Assembly (NCBI GenBank): GCA_947259105.1 | Contig: CAMYKU010000030.1 | Location: 1-40,795, forward strand | Source: an uncultured Alphaproteobacteria bacterium | Lineage (GTDB): Bacteria > Pseudomonadota > Alphaproteobacteria > UBA8366 > JADFVY01 | DNA length: 40,795 bases | Direction of reading: 5' to 3' | In this document: positions 33,805 through 40,795 of the stretch, piece by piece | Position numbering within the stretch: the stretch's first letter is position 1 | Layout of the letters: every line of letters begins with the position of its first letter | Made by a program: the position numbers and the translations under genes | Notes under the pieces: model-generated | Told to the model about the DNA's origin: nothing | The model's database searches: none | The model's input: only the letters and a program-made list of their open reading frames with translations

Positions 33805-34686
33805 TCAGATGCCCAGCGCTGACAGGTCGAGATGCCCGTCCCGCACCGGCGGGCACCAGAAATAGCTACCCGAGACCGGACGGGTGAAGCGGAACAGCCC
33901 GTCGACGATCCCGTCCTCCTGGCCGGTCATCCGCCCGAGCTGCGCCTCGAAGGCGGCCGGGGACTTGCCGAAGGCGACGAACATTAGCCCCTCGCCGGCC
34001 GCGCCGGCCCAGGGCATCGAGCGGCGCAGGACGAAGGCCTCGGGCGCGAAGCTCTCCTGCGCCGTGCGTTTGACATGCGCCCACGCCGGCGCATCGTCCA
34101 GCTCCTCGTTGTCGCTCAGCCGGCGGCCGATGATGTCGTCGCGCTCCCCCTGCGGCCTTGCCTCGAACCCGTCGAGGTCGTGCACCCATTGCTGGACCGC
34201 AACGAAGCTCGCGCCGTCCAGCCCCGGCCCGGCGCCCTGCACGACCGCCGCGCCGACCGCCGCGTCGCCTTCCGGGTTCTCGGTGCCGTCCTCGTAGCCG
34301 GTCAGGTCGAGTCCGGCGCCGTACCGGAAGCCGTCGACCAGCCGGTCGCAGCGCAAGGCCGGGCCCACCGCGCGGGTCAGCGCCCGCGACAGGTGGGCGA
34401 TGTCGCCGCGGTCTTCGCCGCGGATCCAGAACCACAGATCCGCCTGGGTCGACGGCACCGCGCAGCCGGGTCCGCTGACGGAAGGAAACGGCCGGACGCC
34501 GTCGATCGATTTCCCCAGGCCCCGGATCAGGCCGGCGCCGAAGCCTGTTACGACGTCGCTGCCGACGGCGCGTGCGGCAAGGCTGCGGAGAGCGGGGACC
34601 GGATCCCCGCCCGGCTGCAGGCCGAATTCCAGATAGCGGGCGAGGGCAGGGACGGGTTCGAGGAGTCCGGGCTGGGATGCGCTCAT
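33805..34686 (-). CDS. DyP-type haem peroxidase
   Basis: A 293-residue dye-decolorising peroxidase of the YfeX-like class. The distal motif is LTGYEDGTENPEGD near residue 130, where the catalytic Asp of G-x-x-D-G is present. The proximal His lies in WAHVKRTAQESF near residue 205. The end SGSYFWCPPVRDG is typical. No Tat signal, so it is cytoplasmic. It is convergent with cysG, 18 bases apart. Such enzymes have been linked to peroxide use and haem or porphyrinogen oxidation, but its job here is open. Confidence 0.88.
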   Translation of the reverse strand: MSASQPGLLEPVPALARYLEFGLQPGGDPVPALRSLAARAVGSDVVTGFGAGLIRGLGKSIDGVRPFPSVSGPGCAVPSTQADLWFWIRGEDRGDIAHLSRALTRAVGPALRCDRLVDGFRYGAGLDLTGYEDGTENPEGDAAVGAAVVQGAGPGLDGASFVAVQQWVHDLDGFEARPQGERDDIIGRRLSDNEELDDAPAWAHVKRTAQESFAPEAFVLRRSMPWAGAAGEGLMFVAFGKSPAAFEAQLGRMTGQEDGIVDGLFRFTRPVSGSYFWCPPVRDGHLDLSALGI

Positions 34687-35036
34687 GCCATATCATCCGG
34701 ATGGTTGCGAGGAGGTCGTCTGACCGGCTTATCGTGGCTTTTGCCGTCGCGTCATGCAAGGTCGCATGCCGGCCGGCAACCCCGTGCTTGTTCGCGCCGG
34801 CATCGGGATCGCCGGCAGATCATAAGTTTTCCACCCCCTCCCCAACCCCTCCCCCGCCAGCGGGAGAGGGGCTCTATTTTGCAGCCCGGAGAAAAAGCCC
34901 TCCCCCGCCAGCGGGAGAGGGGCTCCATTTCGCAGCCTGGAGAAAAGCCCTCTCCCGCTGGCGGGGGAGGGTTGCTCAAGGGGGTGCACGAAATCGCGAC
35001 TCGCCGGCGCAAGCCGGCGGCGATACTCCGCGCCCG
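34687..35036. other. Intergenic region with REP-like palindromes
   Basis: This 350-base gap lies upstream of the peroxidase gene and downstream of dddP. Its right half is occupied by three palindromic repeats (34847-34971). The rest, 34687-34846 and 34972-35036, holds the presumed peroxidase promoter but no gene I recognise. Confidence 0.6.
34847..34971. repeat. Array of three REP-like palindromes
   Basis: Copies at 34847-34870 and 34898-34921 share the core CCCTCCCCCGCCAGCGGG and continue as AGAGGG. A third copy at 34948-34971 is in opposite orientation. Spacing is about 50 bases and the spacers (CTCTATTTTGCAGC versus CTCCATTTCGCAGC) are also similar. Each can form a strong hairpin. Related to but different from the pair at the window start, where ATCAA replaces the GCCAGC centre. 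Confidence 0.8.
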
Positions 35037-36368
35037 TCACCCCATCAGCCTCTCGTCGAACGGGCAGTTGGTCAGGTTCTCGTATCCGGCCTCGGTGATC
35101 AGCACCTGGTCTTCCAGCTTGACGCCCTCCCTGCCGCCGACGGCGCCGATATAGGCCTCGACGCACAGCATCATGCCAGGCTCGAGCACGCCGTCGTAGC
35201 CCTTCGCGTCCCAGTCCTCCGGGTACTTGATCGACGGCCATTCGTCGCACAGCCCGACGCCGTGGAACTTCGAGCCGTAGCGCTGCGCGACGAACTCCTC
35301 GGGCAGCAGATGGCCGCCTTCGCTGAGCTCGCGGAACGTCACGCCCGGCTTCAGCATCTCCATGTTGGTCATGATGTGCTCGTGCGCGACCGCATGCAGG
35401 TGCCGCTGCTCGTTGCTCGGCCGTCCGTCGCCGATGAACCAGCTGCGCGAGATGTCGGCGCACATGCCGTAGCAGCCGATCATGTCGGTATCGAAGGCGA
35501 GGATCTCGTCGTTCCCGATGATGCGCGGGCCGCACTCCTGGAACCACGGGTTGGTGCGCGGGCCGGAGGTCAGGATCCGGGTCTCGATCCACTCGCCGCC
35601 GCGCCGGATGTTCTCCTTGTGCAGCTCGGCCCAGACGTCGTTCTCCGAGACGCCCGGGACGGCGAAGTCGCGCATCGCCGCGATCGACCGCTCGCAGGCC
35701 CGCATGGCGCAGCGCATCGCCCTGATCTCCTCCACCCCCTTGATGGCGCGGGTCCGCTCGGTGACCTCCTCGCCGTCATGCACCTCGATCCCCAGCGCGT
35801 CGAGCGCCCGCAGCCCGGCGATCTGGATCTTGTCCACGGCGAGGCGCCGGTTGCCGCCCGCATGTTCGCGCAGCAGCCCGTCGATCTGGGCGGCGAACAG
35901 CGTCGCCTTCTCCTCGGTGCGGTCGCCGCTGGCGAAGTAGTAGAACGAGCCGCCGCCGCGCACTTCGCTCACCAGCGGGTTGAATTCCGAGAGATACGGC
36001 AGCCCGCCATACTCCCACAGCACCATGTGCCCGTCGGCCAGCAGCAGGCAGGCGCGGAACGGGTTGTGCGCGGCCCACAGCTGCATGTGCGTGGTGTCGG
36101 TGGCATAGCGGATGCTGAGCGGGTCGTACATCAGGAGCCCCGCGAGGTCGCGCGCGACGATCGCGGCGGTGAGCCGCTCCCAGCGGTGCCGCCGCATCGC
36201 CTGCAAATCCGGGCATTCGAGCCCCGCCGCCGCCAACTCCGCATAGGCCAGCGCCGTCGGCCCGATCTCCACGCGGTCGTTGTCGTCCGGGGTGTTGTCG
36301 GGCTTGCGTGCGTGCCGGCGCGTCGGGTCGATCTTCGGGGCGGGAACCGAAAACGGCGAATGCGGCAT
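35037..36368 (-). CDS. dddP: DddP-type DMSP lyase (M24 peptidase fold)
   Basis: A 443-residue protein of the M24 metallopeptidase fold that matches DddP along its length. Shared hallmarks are DNTPDDNDRVEIGPT near the N-terminus, HMQLWAAHNPFRA, SGPRTNPWFQECGPRI, HEHIMTNMEMLKPGVT and HGVGLCDEWP. Metal ligands are Asp293, Asp295, Asp305, His369, Glu404 and Glu419; Tyr364 and Asp375 match the proposed catalytic pair. All are offset by two from the numbering I recall for the Ruegeria enzyme. DddP cleaves DMSP to DMS and acrylate in the cytoplasm. GGGGGAAAC precedes the start. A non-DMSP substrate for this homologue cannot be excluded. Confidence 0.85.
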   Translation of the reverse strand: MPHSPFSVPAPKIDPTRRHARKPDNTPDDNDRVEIGPTALAYAELAAAGLECPDLQAMRRHRWERLTAAIVARDLAGLLMYDPLSIRYATDTTHMQLWAAHNPFRACLLLADGHMVLWEYGGLPYLSEFNPLVSEVRGGGSFYYFASGDRTEEKATLFAAQIDGLLREHAGGNRRLAVDKIQIAGLRALDALGIEVHDGEEVTERTRAIKGVEEIRAMRCAMRACERSIAAMRDFAVPGVSENDVWAELHKENIRRGGEWIETRILTSGPRTNPWFQECGPRIIGNDEILAFDTDMIGCYGMCADISRSWFIGDGRPSNEQRHLHAVAHEHIMTNMEMLKPGVTFRELSEGGHLLPEEFVAQRYGSKFHGVGLCDEWPSIKYPEDWDAKGYDGVLEPGMMLCVEAYIGAVGGREGVKLEDQVLITEAGYENLTNCPFDERLMG

Positions 36369-36613
36369 GGTGTTTCCCCCGGTGCGCGGGAACCGCCGGG
36401 TGCGGCGGCGTTTCTTCCCTGTTCTGTACGAGGGGACATTACCGGAGCCCCGCCGCGAAAACTACGCGATAAGCGGTGGATTGCATGCCGTTTCCGACCA
36501 ACCGGCATCGCACGTCCGTCCGTGGCCGCCACCGCATTAACCGGATCGAAGTGAAAGAACCCTACGGTTGCCGTTCCGGCTGCAATCTGCGGCACCGGTC
36601 GGGGCGAAACATC

Positions 36614-37225
36614 ATGCGTTGGCGGCAATTCTGGAAACTTCCCGGCCTGGCGATCTTGACGGTCGCCGCCACGGCCTTCGCCGCCGAGGATCCCGTCCCC
36701 GGCGTGTGGGATAAATTCTGCCTTTCCATCGCACAACGGCGGGCGGACTTCGGCGAAGTCAATTCCGGTTTCGAGACAATGACTCTCGACGACGCAAAAC
36801 GGCTGATGATCGAGTTGTTCCCCGAAATATACCCAACCCCGGAGTCAGGGATTTCGGACGAGGAAGCACGGGCGGCCATGGAAGACATGAAAACACAGAT
36901 GCGAGCGCTACCACGCGTGTTGTCGTCCTTCTGCGACATGAATGCCCGCCATACACTGCCCATGCCGGATTACGAATTTCCGGAGCACGGCGAGTTGAGC
37001 GTTTTCGGACGGTACGAGACACCCGAAGCGATTGCCGAGTATCGCAATTCTCCGTTCCCTGCCGACAAATGCCCGCAACCGTTTCTATTGCTGATGGGGA
37101 TCACCGGCGGCGGCCACGACGATCGGCAGGCCCACGTTTTCTGTGAGATAGACGGCGCGTTCGTCCTCGTTGCAACGTACGCGGCGGACCGCGGCGATCC
37201 GCCGATATGGCGGGAGATCAGGTAA
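36614..37225 (+). CDS. Exported protein of unknown function
   Basis: A 203-residue protein with a signal peptide (MRWRQFWKLPGLAILTVAATAFAAEDP, likely cut after AFA). The mature part has four cysteines (KFCLS, SSFCDMN, KCPQP, FCEID), consistent with disulfides in the periplasm. Family not recognised. The ATG at 36614 is preferred to upstream in-frame codons because of the signal peptide; GGGG lies about 10 bases before it. It diverges from dddP across 245 bases. Confidence 0.7.
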   Translation: MRWRQFWKLPGLAILTVAATAFAAEDPVPGVWDKFCLSIAQRRADFGEVNSGFETMTLDDAKRLMIELFPEIYPTPESGISDEEARAAMEDMKTQMRALPRVLSSFCDMNARHTLPMPDYEFPEHGELSVFGRYETPEAIAEYRNSPFPADKCPQPFLLLMGITGGGHDDRQAHVFCEIDGAFVLVATYAADRGDPPIWREIR

Positions 37226-37294
37226 CGCCGTGCCGGGCGCCGGCGGAACCATCATTCGTTGAAAACCGGCGTTTTTGTTCCCAGGTTTAAGGGT

Positions 37295-38404
37295 ATGGTT
37301 GGGGGAGCGGAAACGAAACGCACCGAATTGCCGGAGGCATCGGCGGGGCGCTCCGCGTCGGTCTGCCGGCCGACGACCGGTGCGACGCGCGTCGCGGGCG
37401 CTGCCGTGATCGGTGTTAACATCGGGCTGACTGCAGCAGCCATGTTCGCGGCGTTCGGGATGCTGCCCGGTAACGCCGACGCGCCGCTGTTGACCTTCCT
37501 GGGGTGGTATGTCGGTCTGTTTGCGGTCCTGTTGACCGCCGGAACCCTGGCGCGGGCCGCGACGCCGCGGGACGAGCGGCGCGCCTCGTGTCAGAACGAT
37601 CTCGGATTTCCGCGAGCCAGGTTGATCATCAAATATCTGTGGCGCGGCCTGCCGGTCGTGCTGCTGGCCGGAGGCCATTACGGCCTGGCCGGGCTGGTGG
37701 CGTTTCTTATTGGCCTGGGCATCGTGAAACGCGCAGAGGACCGGCGTATCCTCGGCAGGATCGAGGCCGTCAACCCGGTCAGCCGGGCGATCCACGGGGC
37801 GGTCTTCACCGTCGGGGAACTCGCGGCGCCGGTGACGCGGCCCGTTCAGCGGCTGCTGACCTGGAAGATCGGCGATGTGCCGGTGTTCGGTATCCTGCTC
37901 GTTATTGTTGTCCTGCCTGTTGTCCTGCCGCTGGTTCTCGTGGCCGGCATCCTCTCGATTCCAGTCTACGTTTGCACGTTTCTGCGCGGCCGCACGAACG
38001 TGGCCCGGCATGAACGCGAGTTGGTCAGGGCCGCACACGCCGGGGGCAAGCTCGCCTGGTTCGCCTATGCCGAACCGCACCAGCGTGAACATTTCCTGGG
38101 TAAGGGCGGGGTGCTCCACGAGGTTGCCGACCGCGTGATCGTGCGTGACTGGCGCCGCGACCTGCGCGCGCGTGCCCACGGCGGCGATGCCGCCGATCTT
38201 GAAGGCGTGATTCTCAACCGCCTGGGTCTGACCAGCATGCGTGATGACCTGCCCGTACTGGTGTTCTTCGAAGCGCACGGCAGAATGGCGGTGTACCGGC
38301 TAAACCGGGCCTACCGCATGCGCCTGCGCGATGGCGGCGACCTGCTCGCGCAGCTCGAAGAGGGCATGCGGCTGCATTTCGAACGCGCGGCGCTGCCCGG
38401 CTGA
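37295..38404 (+). CDS. Multi-pass membrane protein of unknown function
   Basis: A 369-residue protein with hydrophobic segments near residues 35-55, 70-85, 120-145 and 210-235. A C-terminal soluble part of about 130 residues follows (EHFLGKGGVLHEVADRVIVRDWRRDLRARA..., DDLPVLVFFEAHGRMAVYRLNRAYRMRLRDG). I do not recognise the family. The ATG at 37295 follows a purine-rich AGGTTTAAGGGT; a TTG at 37259 is an alternative. It is 69 bases after the exported protein gene. Confidence 0.7.
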   Translation: MVGGAETKRTELPEASAGRSASVCRPTTGATRVAGAAVIGVNIGLTAAAMFAAFGMLPGNADAPLLTFLGWYVGLFAVLLTAGTLARAATPRDERRASCQNDLGFPRARLIIKYLWRGLPVVLLAGGHYGLAGLVAFLIGLGIVKRAEDRRILGRIEAVNPVSRAIHGAVFTVGELAAPVTRPVQRLLTWKIGDVPVFGILLVIVVLPVVLPLVLVAGILSIPVYVCTFLRGRTNVARHERELVRAAHAGGKLAWFAYAEPHQREHFLGKGGVLHEVADRVIVRDWRRDLRARAHGGDAADLEGVILNRLGLTSMRDDLPVLVFFEAHGRMAVYRLNRAYRMRLRDGGDLLAQLEEGMRLHFERAALPG

Positions 38405-38545
38405 CCGGAGCCAGCGCCGCCTACAGCCGCCAGCGCGCGGTGCGCACCGCCGGGAATTCAGGGGTTCACTCCAATACAGTCCGCACACCCGTCTGGCCGC
38501 CCCCGGGCGGCACGATCGGGGCCTGGGACAACTCCGCCGCCGCAA

Positions 38546-38863
38546 TCACTCGCCGTAGATGTCGAAACCGAAGTGCGCCGAGCGGATCCTGTCATATGTG
38601 CCGTCCGCCCGGATCGCGTCGATCGCCGTGTTGAAGGCGTCCCGCAATTCCGGGTCCTGCTTGCGCACGGCGATCCCGGCGCCGAAGCCGAACCACTTGC
38701 TGCCGCTGAACGATGGCCCGGTGAACTCGAAATCCTTGCCCTCGGGTGTGTTCAGGAAGTTCAGGCCCATCGCCACCACGTACATCATCTCCCCGGTCTG
38801 TACAACGGGAGGGGGCAGCGTGGGGGTGACGCAAAAAGACCCGCCGGCACCGGTCGCCTTCAT
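38546..38863 (-). pseudogene. Remnant of an ABC amino-acid-binding protein gene
   Basis: The last about 75 residues (from FLNTPEGKDFEFTGPSFSGSKWFGFGAGIAVRKQDPELRDAFNTAIDAIRADGTYDRIRSAHFGFDIYGE) match the C-terminus of HisJ/ArgT-type lysine-arginine-histidine binding proteins. Signal peptide and the first two thirds are missing, and the 5' part of the frame (MKATGAGGSFCVTP) is unrelated. No transporter partners flank it. A relic of a deleted gene; the ATG overlap with the upstream stop is probably fortuitous. Confidence 0.75.
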
Positions 38864-39576
38864 GTTGCGCGCTCGTGAGTAGGCATCTCGATGTCATCGG
38901 CATAGGCGTTCGACTCGTAGAGTTCGGCATCTTCCAGGGCATCTAGCCAATAGCCGGAGCTGATGACGTCCATTCTCACGGCGTCCGTGGAAATCGCCTC
39001 GGTTCGTACGATCCAGACGACCTCGTCGGCGTTCGGAAAGGATATTCCCGTCAGCTCTTTGCCATACAGCCGGTGTAGAACGGCATCACTTCCCATGCCG
39101 TCGGCAAGCAGGCGCACGAGGAACGATTCATTGGGCGAAGCGGTCAAAAGTTCCCTCGCAGCCTCGTTTTCGGCAGTGACTTCGAGCTGAACGCCAACCG
39201 CATCGGGTTTGGGGAAAGTCCGGGGAAAGGCGGCGTATAACAGGCTTCCGGCATTGAACATACGTTCATGGAGCTTTGAGTCCGCGTATTCTTCCCAGAG
39301 TTTTTCCTCAAGCATTTCGCTGGCAAGGTTGCGCGCCTGCCCATCTCGAAGGACGTCTCCCATGTCGCGTTTCAGCACCAGATAGGCCGCCTCCGCCGGA
39401 TCCAGATCCTGCAGGGACATGATGCACATTTCGCGCAACTCTTCGTCGCTCATGCCGGATTGGTCGCCATACTCCATGGCTTCGAGCAGGGCGGCGAAGC
39501 CGGCGGCCGTGCGCGCGCCCTCGATTTCGAGAAGGTTTGAAAAATTTAAAAGACGAACCCGAAAGACGTTCTTCAT
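38860..39576 (-). CDS. Protein of unknown function in operon with a DksA-like gene
   Basis: A 238-residue acidic soluble protein with no signal or membrane segment. It contains helical stretches (MSDEELREMCIMSLQDLDPAEAAYLVLKRDMGDVL) and a C-terminal part with FPNADEVVWIVRTEAI. Family not recognised. It begins 22 bases after the zinc-finger gene, so they are likely co-transcribed, and ends at the amino-acid-binding remnant. Confidence 0.7.
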   Translation of the reverse strand: MKNVFRVRLLNFSNLLEIEGARTAAGFAALLEAMEYGDQSGMSDEELREMCIMSLQDLDPAEAAYLVLKRDMGDVLRDGQARNLASEMLEEKLWEEYADSKLHERMFNAGSLLYAAFPRTFPKPDAVGVQLEVTAENEAARELLTASPNESFLVRLLADGMGSDAVLHRLYGKELTGISFPNADEVVWIVRTEAISTDAVRMDVISSGYWLDALEDAELYESNAYADDIEMPTHERAT

Positions 39577-39598
39577 GCTTGGTCGTCAGGCTTGGTCG

Positions 39599-39913
39599 TC
39601 AGGCGCAATCGATGCATGTTGTGGCATAAGGCAGCGCCTCGAGCCTTTTCGGGGCGATCTTCTTGTCGCAGCTTGCGCAAATCCCGTATGTGCCGGCATC
39701 GATCTTGCTCAAAGCCGCCTTGATTTTCCGGATTTCGTCGACGGCCAGGTTTCCGACTTGTTGCAGCACCTCGTCGTTCTCCGACTCAACGGCACTCTCC
39801 GCCCAGTCGTCATCGCCGGGCTCGCTCAGCTCATCGTCGATTTCATGCGTCCGCTTGTCCAGTTCGCGGAGCCTCGCTTCGAGTTTTGTCCTGATCTCCT
39901 GAATTTCGCTCAT
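39599..39913 (-). CDS. DksA/TraR-type zinc-finger protein
   Basis: A 104-residue protein. A helical coiled-coil-like N-terminal part (EIRTKLEARLRELDKRTHEIDDELSEPGDDDWAE) is followed by a zinc finger formed by Cys79, Cys82, Cys100 and Cys103 in YGICASCDKKIAPKRLEALPYATTCIDCA. The size and finger fit small DksA/TraR proteins that act in the RNA polymerase secondary channel. The acidic DDDWAE resembles the coiled-coil tip region of DksA but lacks the classic paired-Asp DxxDxA pattern, so the effect on polymerase is uncertain. Confidence 0.88.
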   Translation of the reverse strand: MSEIQEIRTKLEARLRELDKRTHEIDDELSEPGDDDWAESAVESENDEVLQQVGNLAVDEIRKIKAALSKIDAGTYGICASCDKKIAPKRLEALPYATTCIDCA

Positions 39914-40266
39914 TGGTTTTTCCAGTTCTACCCTGCACGCGGTTCAGCCCGGGAATTAAGAAGCAGTATGGCCGAATGAAAGAGAGTCGGCCTGTTATAT
40001 TTTCAATGTCTCCTTCCGGCCGAGGCTGTCGAAAAAGCCGGTTGAAGGTCTATCCATGCGAAATGCGCCCGATTCCGCGGGTCTTGCGAGTCGGCGCTGG
40101 ACGGTTTGCGGGGGCGGTGTCGCAGGTGCTGAAAGCACCAAGCGGACTCTCCTGTCGGCTTATAGTCCGGAACCGGTTATCGTTCCGGTGCGGCGATTGA
40201 GTCGGCGATCAGCCGGAGGCGGACATTCGACGGACCCCTGGAATTTGTAGATTAGGTGTTGGGAAC
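39914..40266. other. Intergenic region with small hairpins
   Basis: This 353-base gap separates the divergent zinc-finger gene and the small membrane protein gene. It contains two perfect small hairpins, GGTGCT-GAA-AGCACC (40125-40139) and CCGGAAC-N8-GTTCCGG (40167-40188), without T-runs. A 64-codon frame at 40056-40250 has no family features. No RNA gene recognised. Confidence 0.45.
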
Positions 40267-40566
40267 ATGAGCTTCGTCATCGGTCTTTGTATCATCCTGG
40301 GCGTCGTCGCCGGCGGATTGGCCTATCCGTTCTTTCGGCAACGGGTCTGGATTCCACTGGCCGTCGGCATCCTTGTATTCGCCGGGTGCATCGCCTGGTT
40401 CCTGACACCGGTATGTGTCGCCATTCCAGACGAGGAACTGGCCAACTTCAATCCGCCCATCGATACCCGAACGGATACCGGAATGATCGGGCAGCGCTAT
40501 TTCCAGCAGCGCGATGAAATATGGTTTCACTGCAAGGTCCGGATCGCGCGACAGATGTTTTTCTGA
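40267..40566 (+). CDS. Small membrane protein of unknown function
   Basis: A 99-residue protein with two hydrophobic segments (FVIGLCIILGVVAGGLAYPFF and VWIPLAVGILVFAGCIAWFL) followed by a 50-residue hydrophilic tail. GGGA lies close upstream of the ATG. Family not recognised. It stands alone between a small-hairpin region and the repeat at the window end. Confidence 0.6.
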   Translation: MSFVIGLCIILGVVAGGLAYPFFRQRVWIPLAVGILVFAGCIAWFLTPVCVAIPDEELANFNPPIDTRTDTGMIGQRYFQQRDEIWFHCKVRIARQMFF

Positions 40567-40768
40567 TGCCCTGGATCGTGCGCGGCCATGTCCCCGGAAT
40601 TCCGGGAAAGAGCGTTGAAAATAAGGAAAAATCCCCTCTCCCGCAAGAGCCGCCCCAAGCGGCTCGCACACGCCGCCTGCTGGCGGCTGCCCGGCGCGGG
40701 TTCCCATTCCGTTCTATCCATCCTACGGATTGCAGGGTCTTCCTTCAAGGGCGGTACGAAAAAGGCCA

Positions 40769-40795
40769 ACCACAGAGACACAGAGACACAGAGGG
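40769..40795. repeat. CACAGAGA-type tandem repeat at window edge
   Basis: CCACAGAGACACAGAGACAC and its continuation form a short tandem array of 8-base units. Such CACAGAGACACAGAG strings recur in intergenic DNA of many unrelated bacteria. It is cut by the window edge. Confidence 0.6.

Noticed and set aside
40125..40188. Two small hairpins as a structured RNA or riboswitch
   Set aside because: Stems are only 6-7 bp, with no T-run and no recognisable riboswitch core; kept only as a note on the gap.
40646..40690. Hairpins AGCCGC/GCGGCT and GCCGCC/GGCGGC as a terminator for the small membrane protein gene
   Set aside because: Stems are 6 bp with no following T-run, so the evidence for termination is too weak.

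Overview
The window is GC-rich, has short intergenic gaps, Shine-Dalgarno-led genes and occasional TTG/GTG starts. The gene content points to an alphaproteobacterium, probably Rhodospirillales-like and perhaps marine: TRAP and tripartite tricarboxylate (TTT) transporters, a reverse-type dissimilatory sulfite reductase (rDsr) cluster and a DddP-type DMSP lyase. The taxonomy is inference. No rRNA, tRNA, CRISPR array or intact transposase gene was recognised.

Left part (about 0.2-13.4 kb): an organic-acid uptake and redox region. A zinc alcohol dehydrogenase diverges from a TRAP transporter (dctP-dctQ-dctM). Convergent with dctM is an operon for a 2-hydroxyacid dehydrogenase, a quinone oxidoreductase and a 3-hydroxyisobutyrate-dehydrogenase-like enzyme, itself divergent from a LysR regulator. 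Then follow a cupin, a complete TTT system (tctB-tctA-tctC) and a second cupin. A 47-nt sequence, 37/47 identical between copies, precedes both the first cupin and tctB and suggests shared control.

Middle (13.4-17.3 kb): an L,D-transpeptidase pseudogene with two in-frame stops, a small unknown gene, an APH-like kinase-fold protein and a secreted glycine-rich protein ending in a DUF2914-like domain.

Core (17.3-33.8 kb): a minus-strand dsrABEFHCMKLJOP-[phosphoribosyltransferase-like]-dsrN cluster in the order known from Allochromatium vinosum. Diagnostic cysteines are kept in DsrA, B, C, E, H and J, so it should oxidise stored or imported sulfane sulfur to sulfite. A 262-bp MITE-like palindromic element flanked by CTAG has separated the dsrO stop from the dsrP ribosome binding site. 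Divergent from dsrA is an operon of a TauD-like dioxygenase, two translationally coupled microproteins and cysG, which makes siroheme for DsrAB; DsrN is expected to amidate that siroheme.

Right part (33.8-40.8 kb): a DyP peroxidase, a REP-type palindrome array, dddP, unknown secreted and membrane proteins, the remnant of an amino-acid-binding protein gene, an operon of an unknown gene with a DksA/TraR-type zinc-finger gene, and a small membrane protein. Both window edges lie in repeats.
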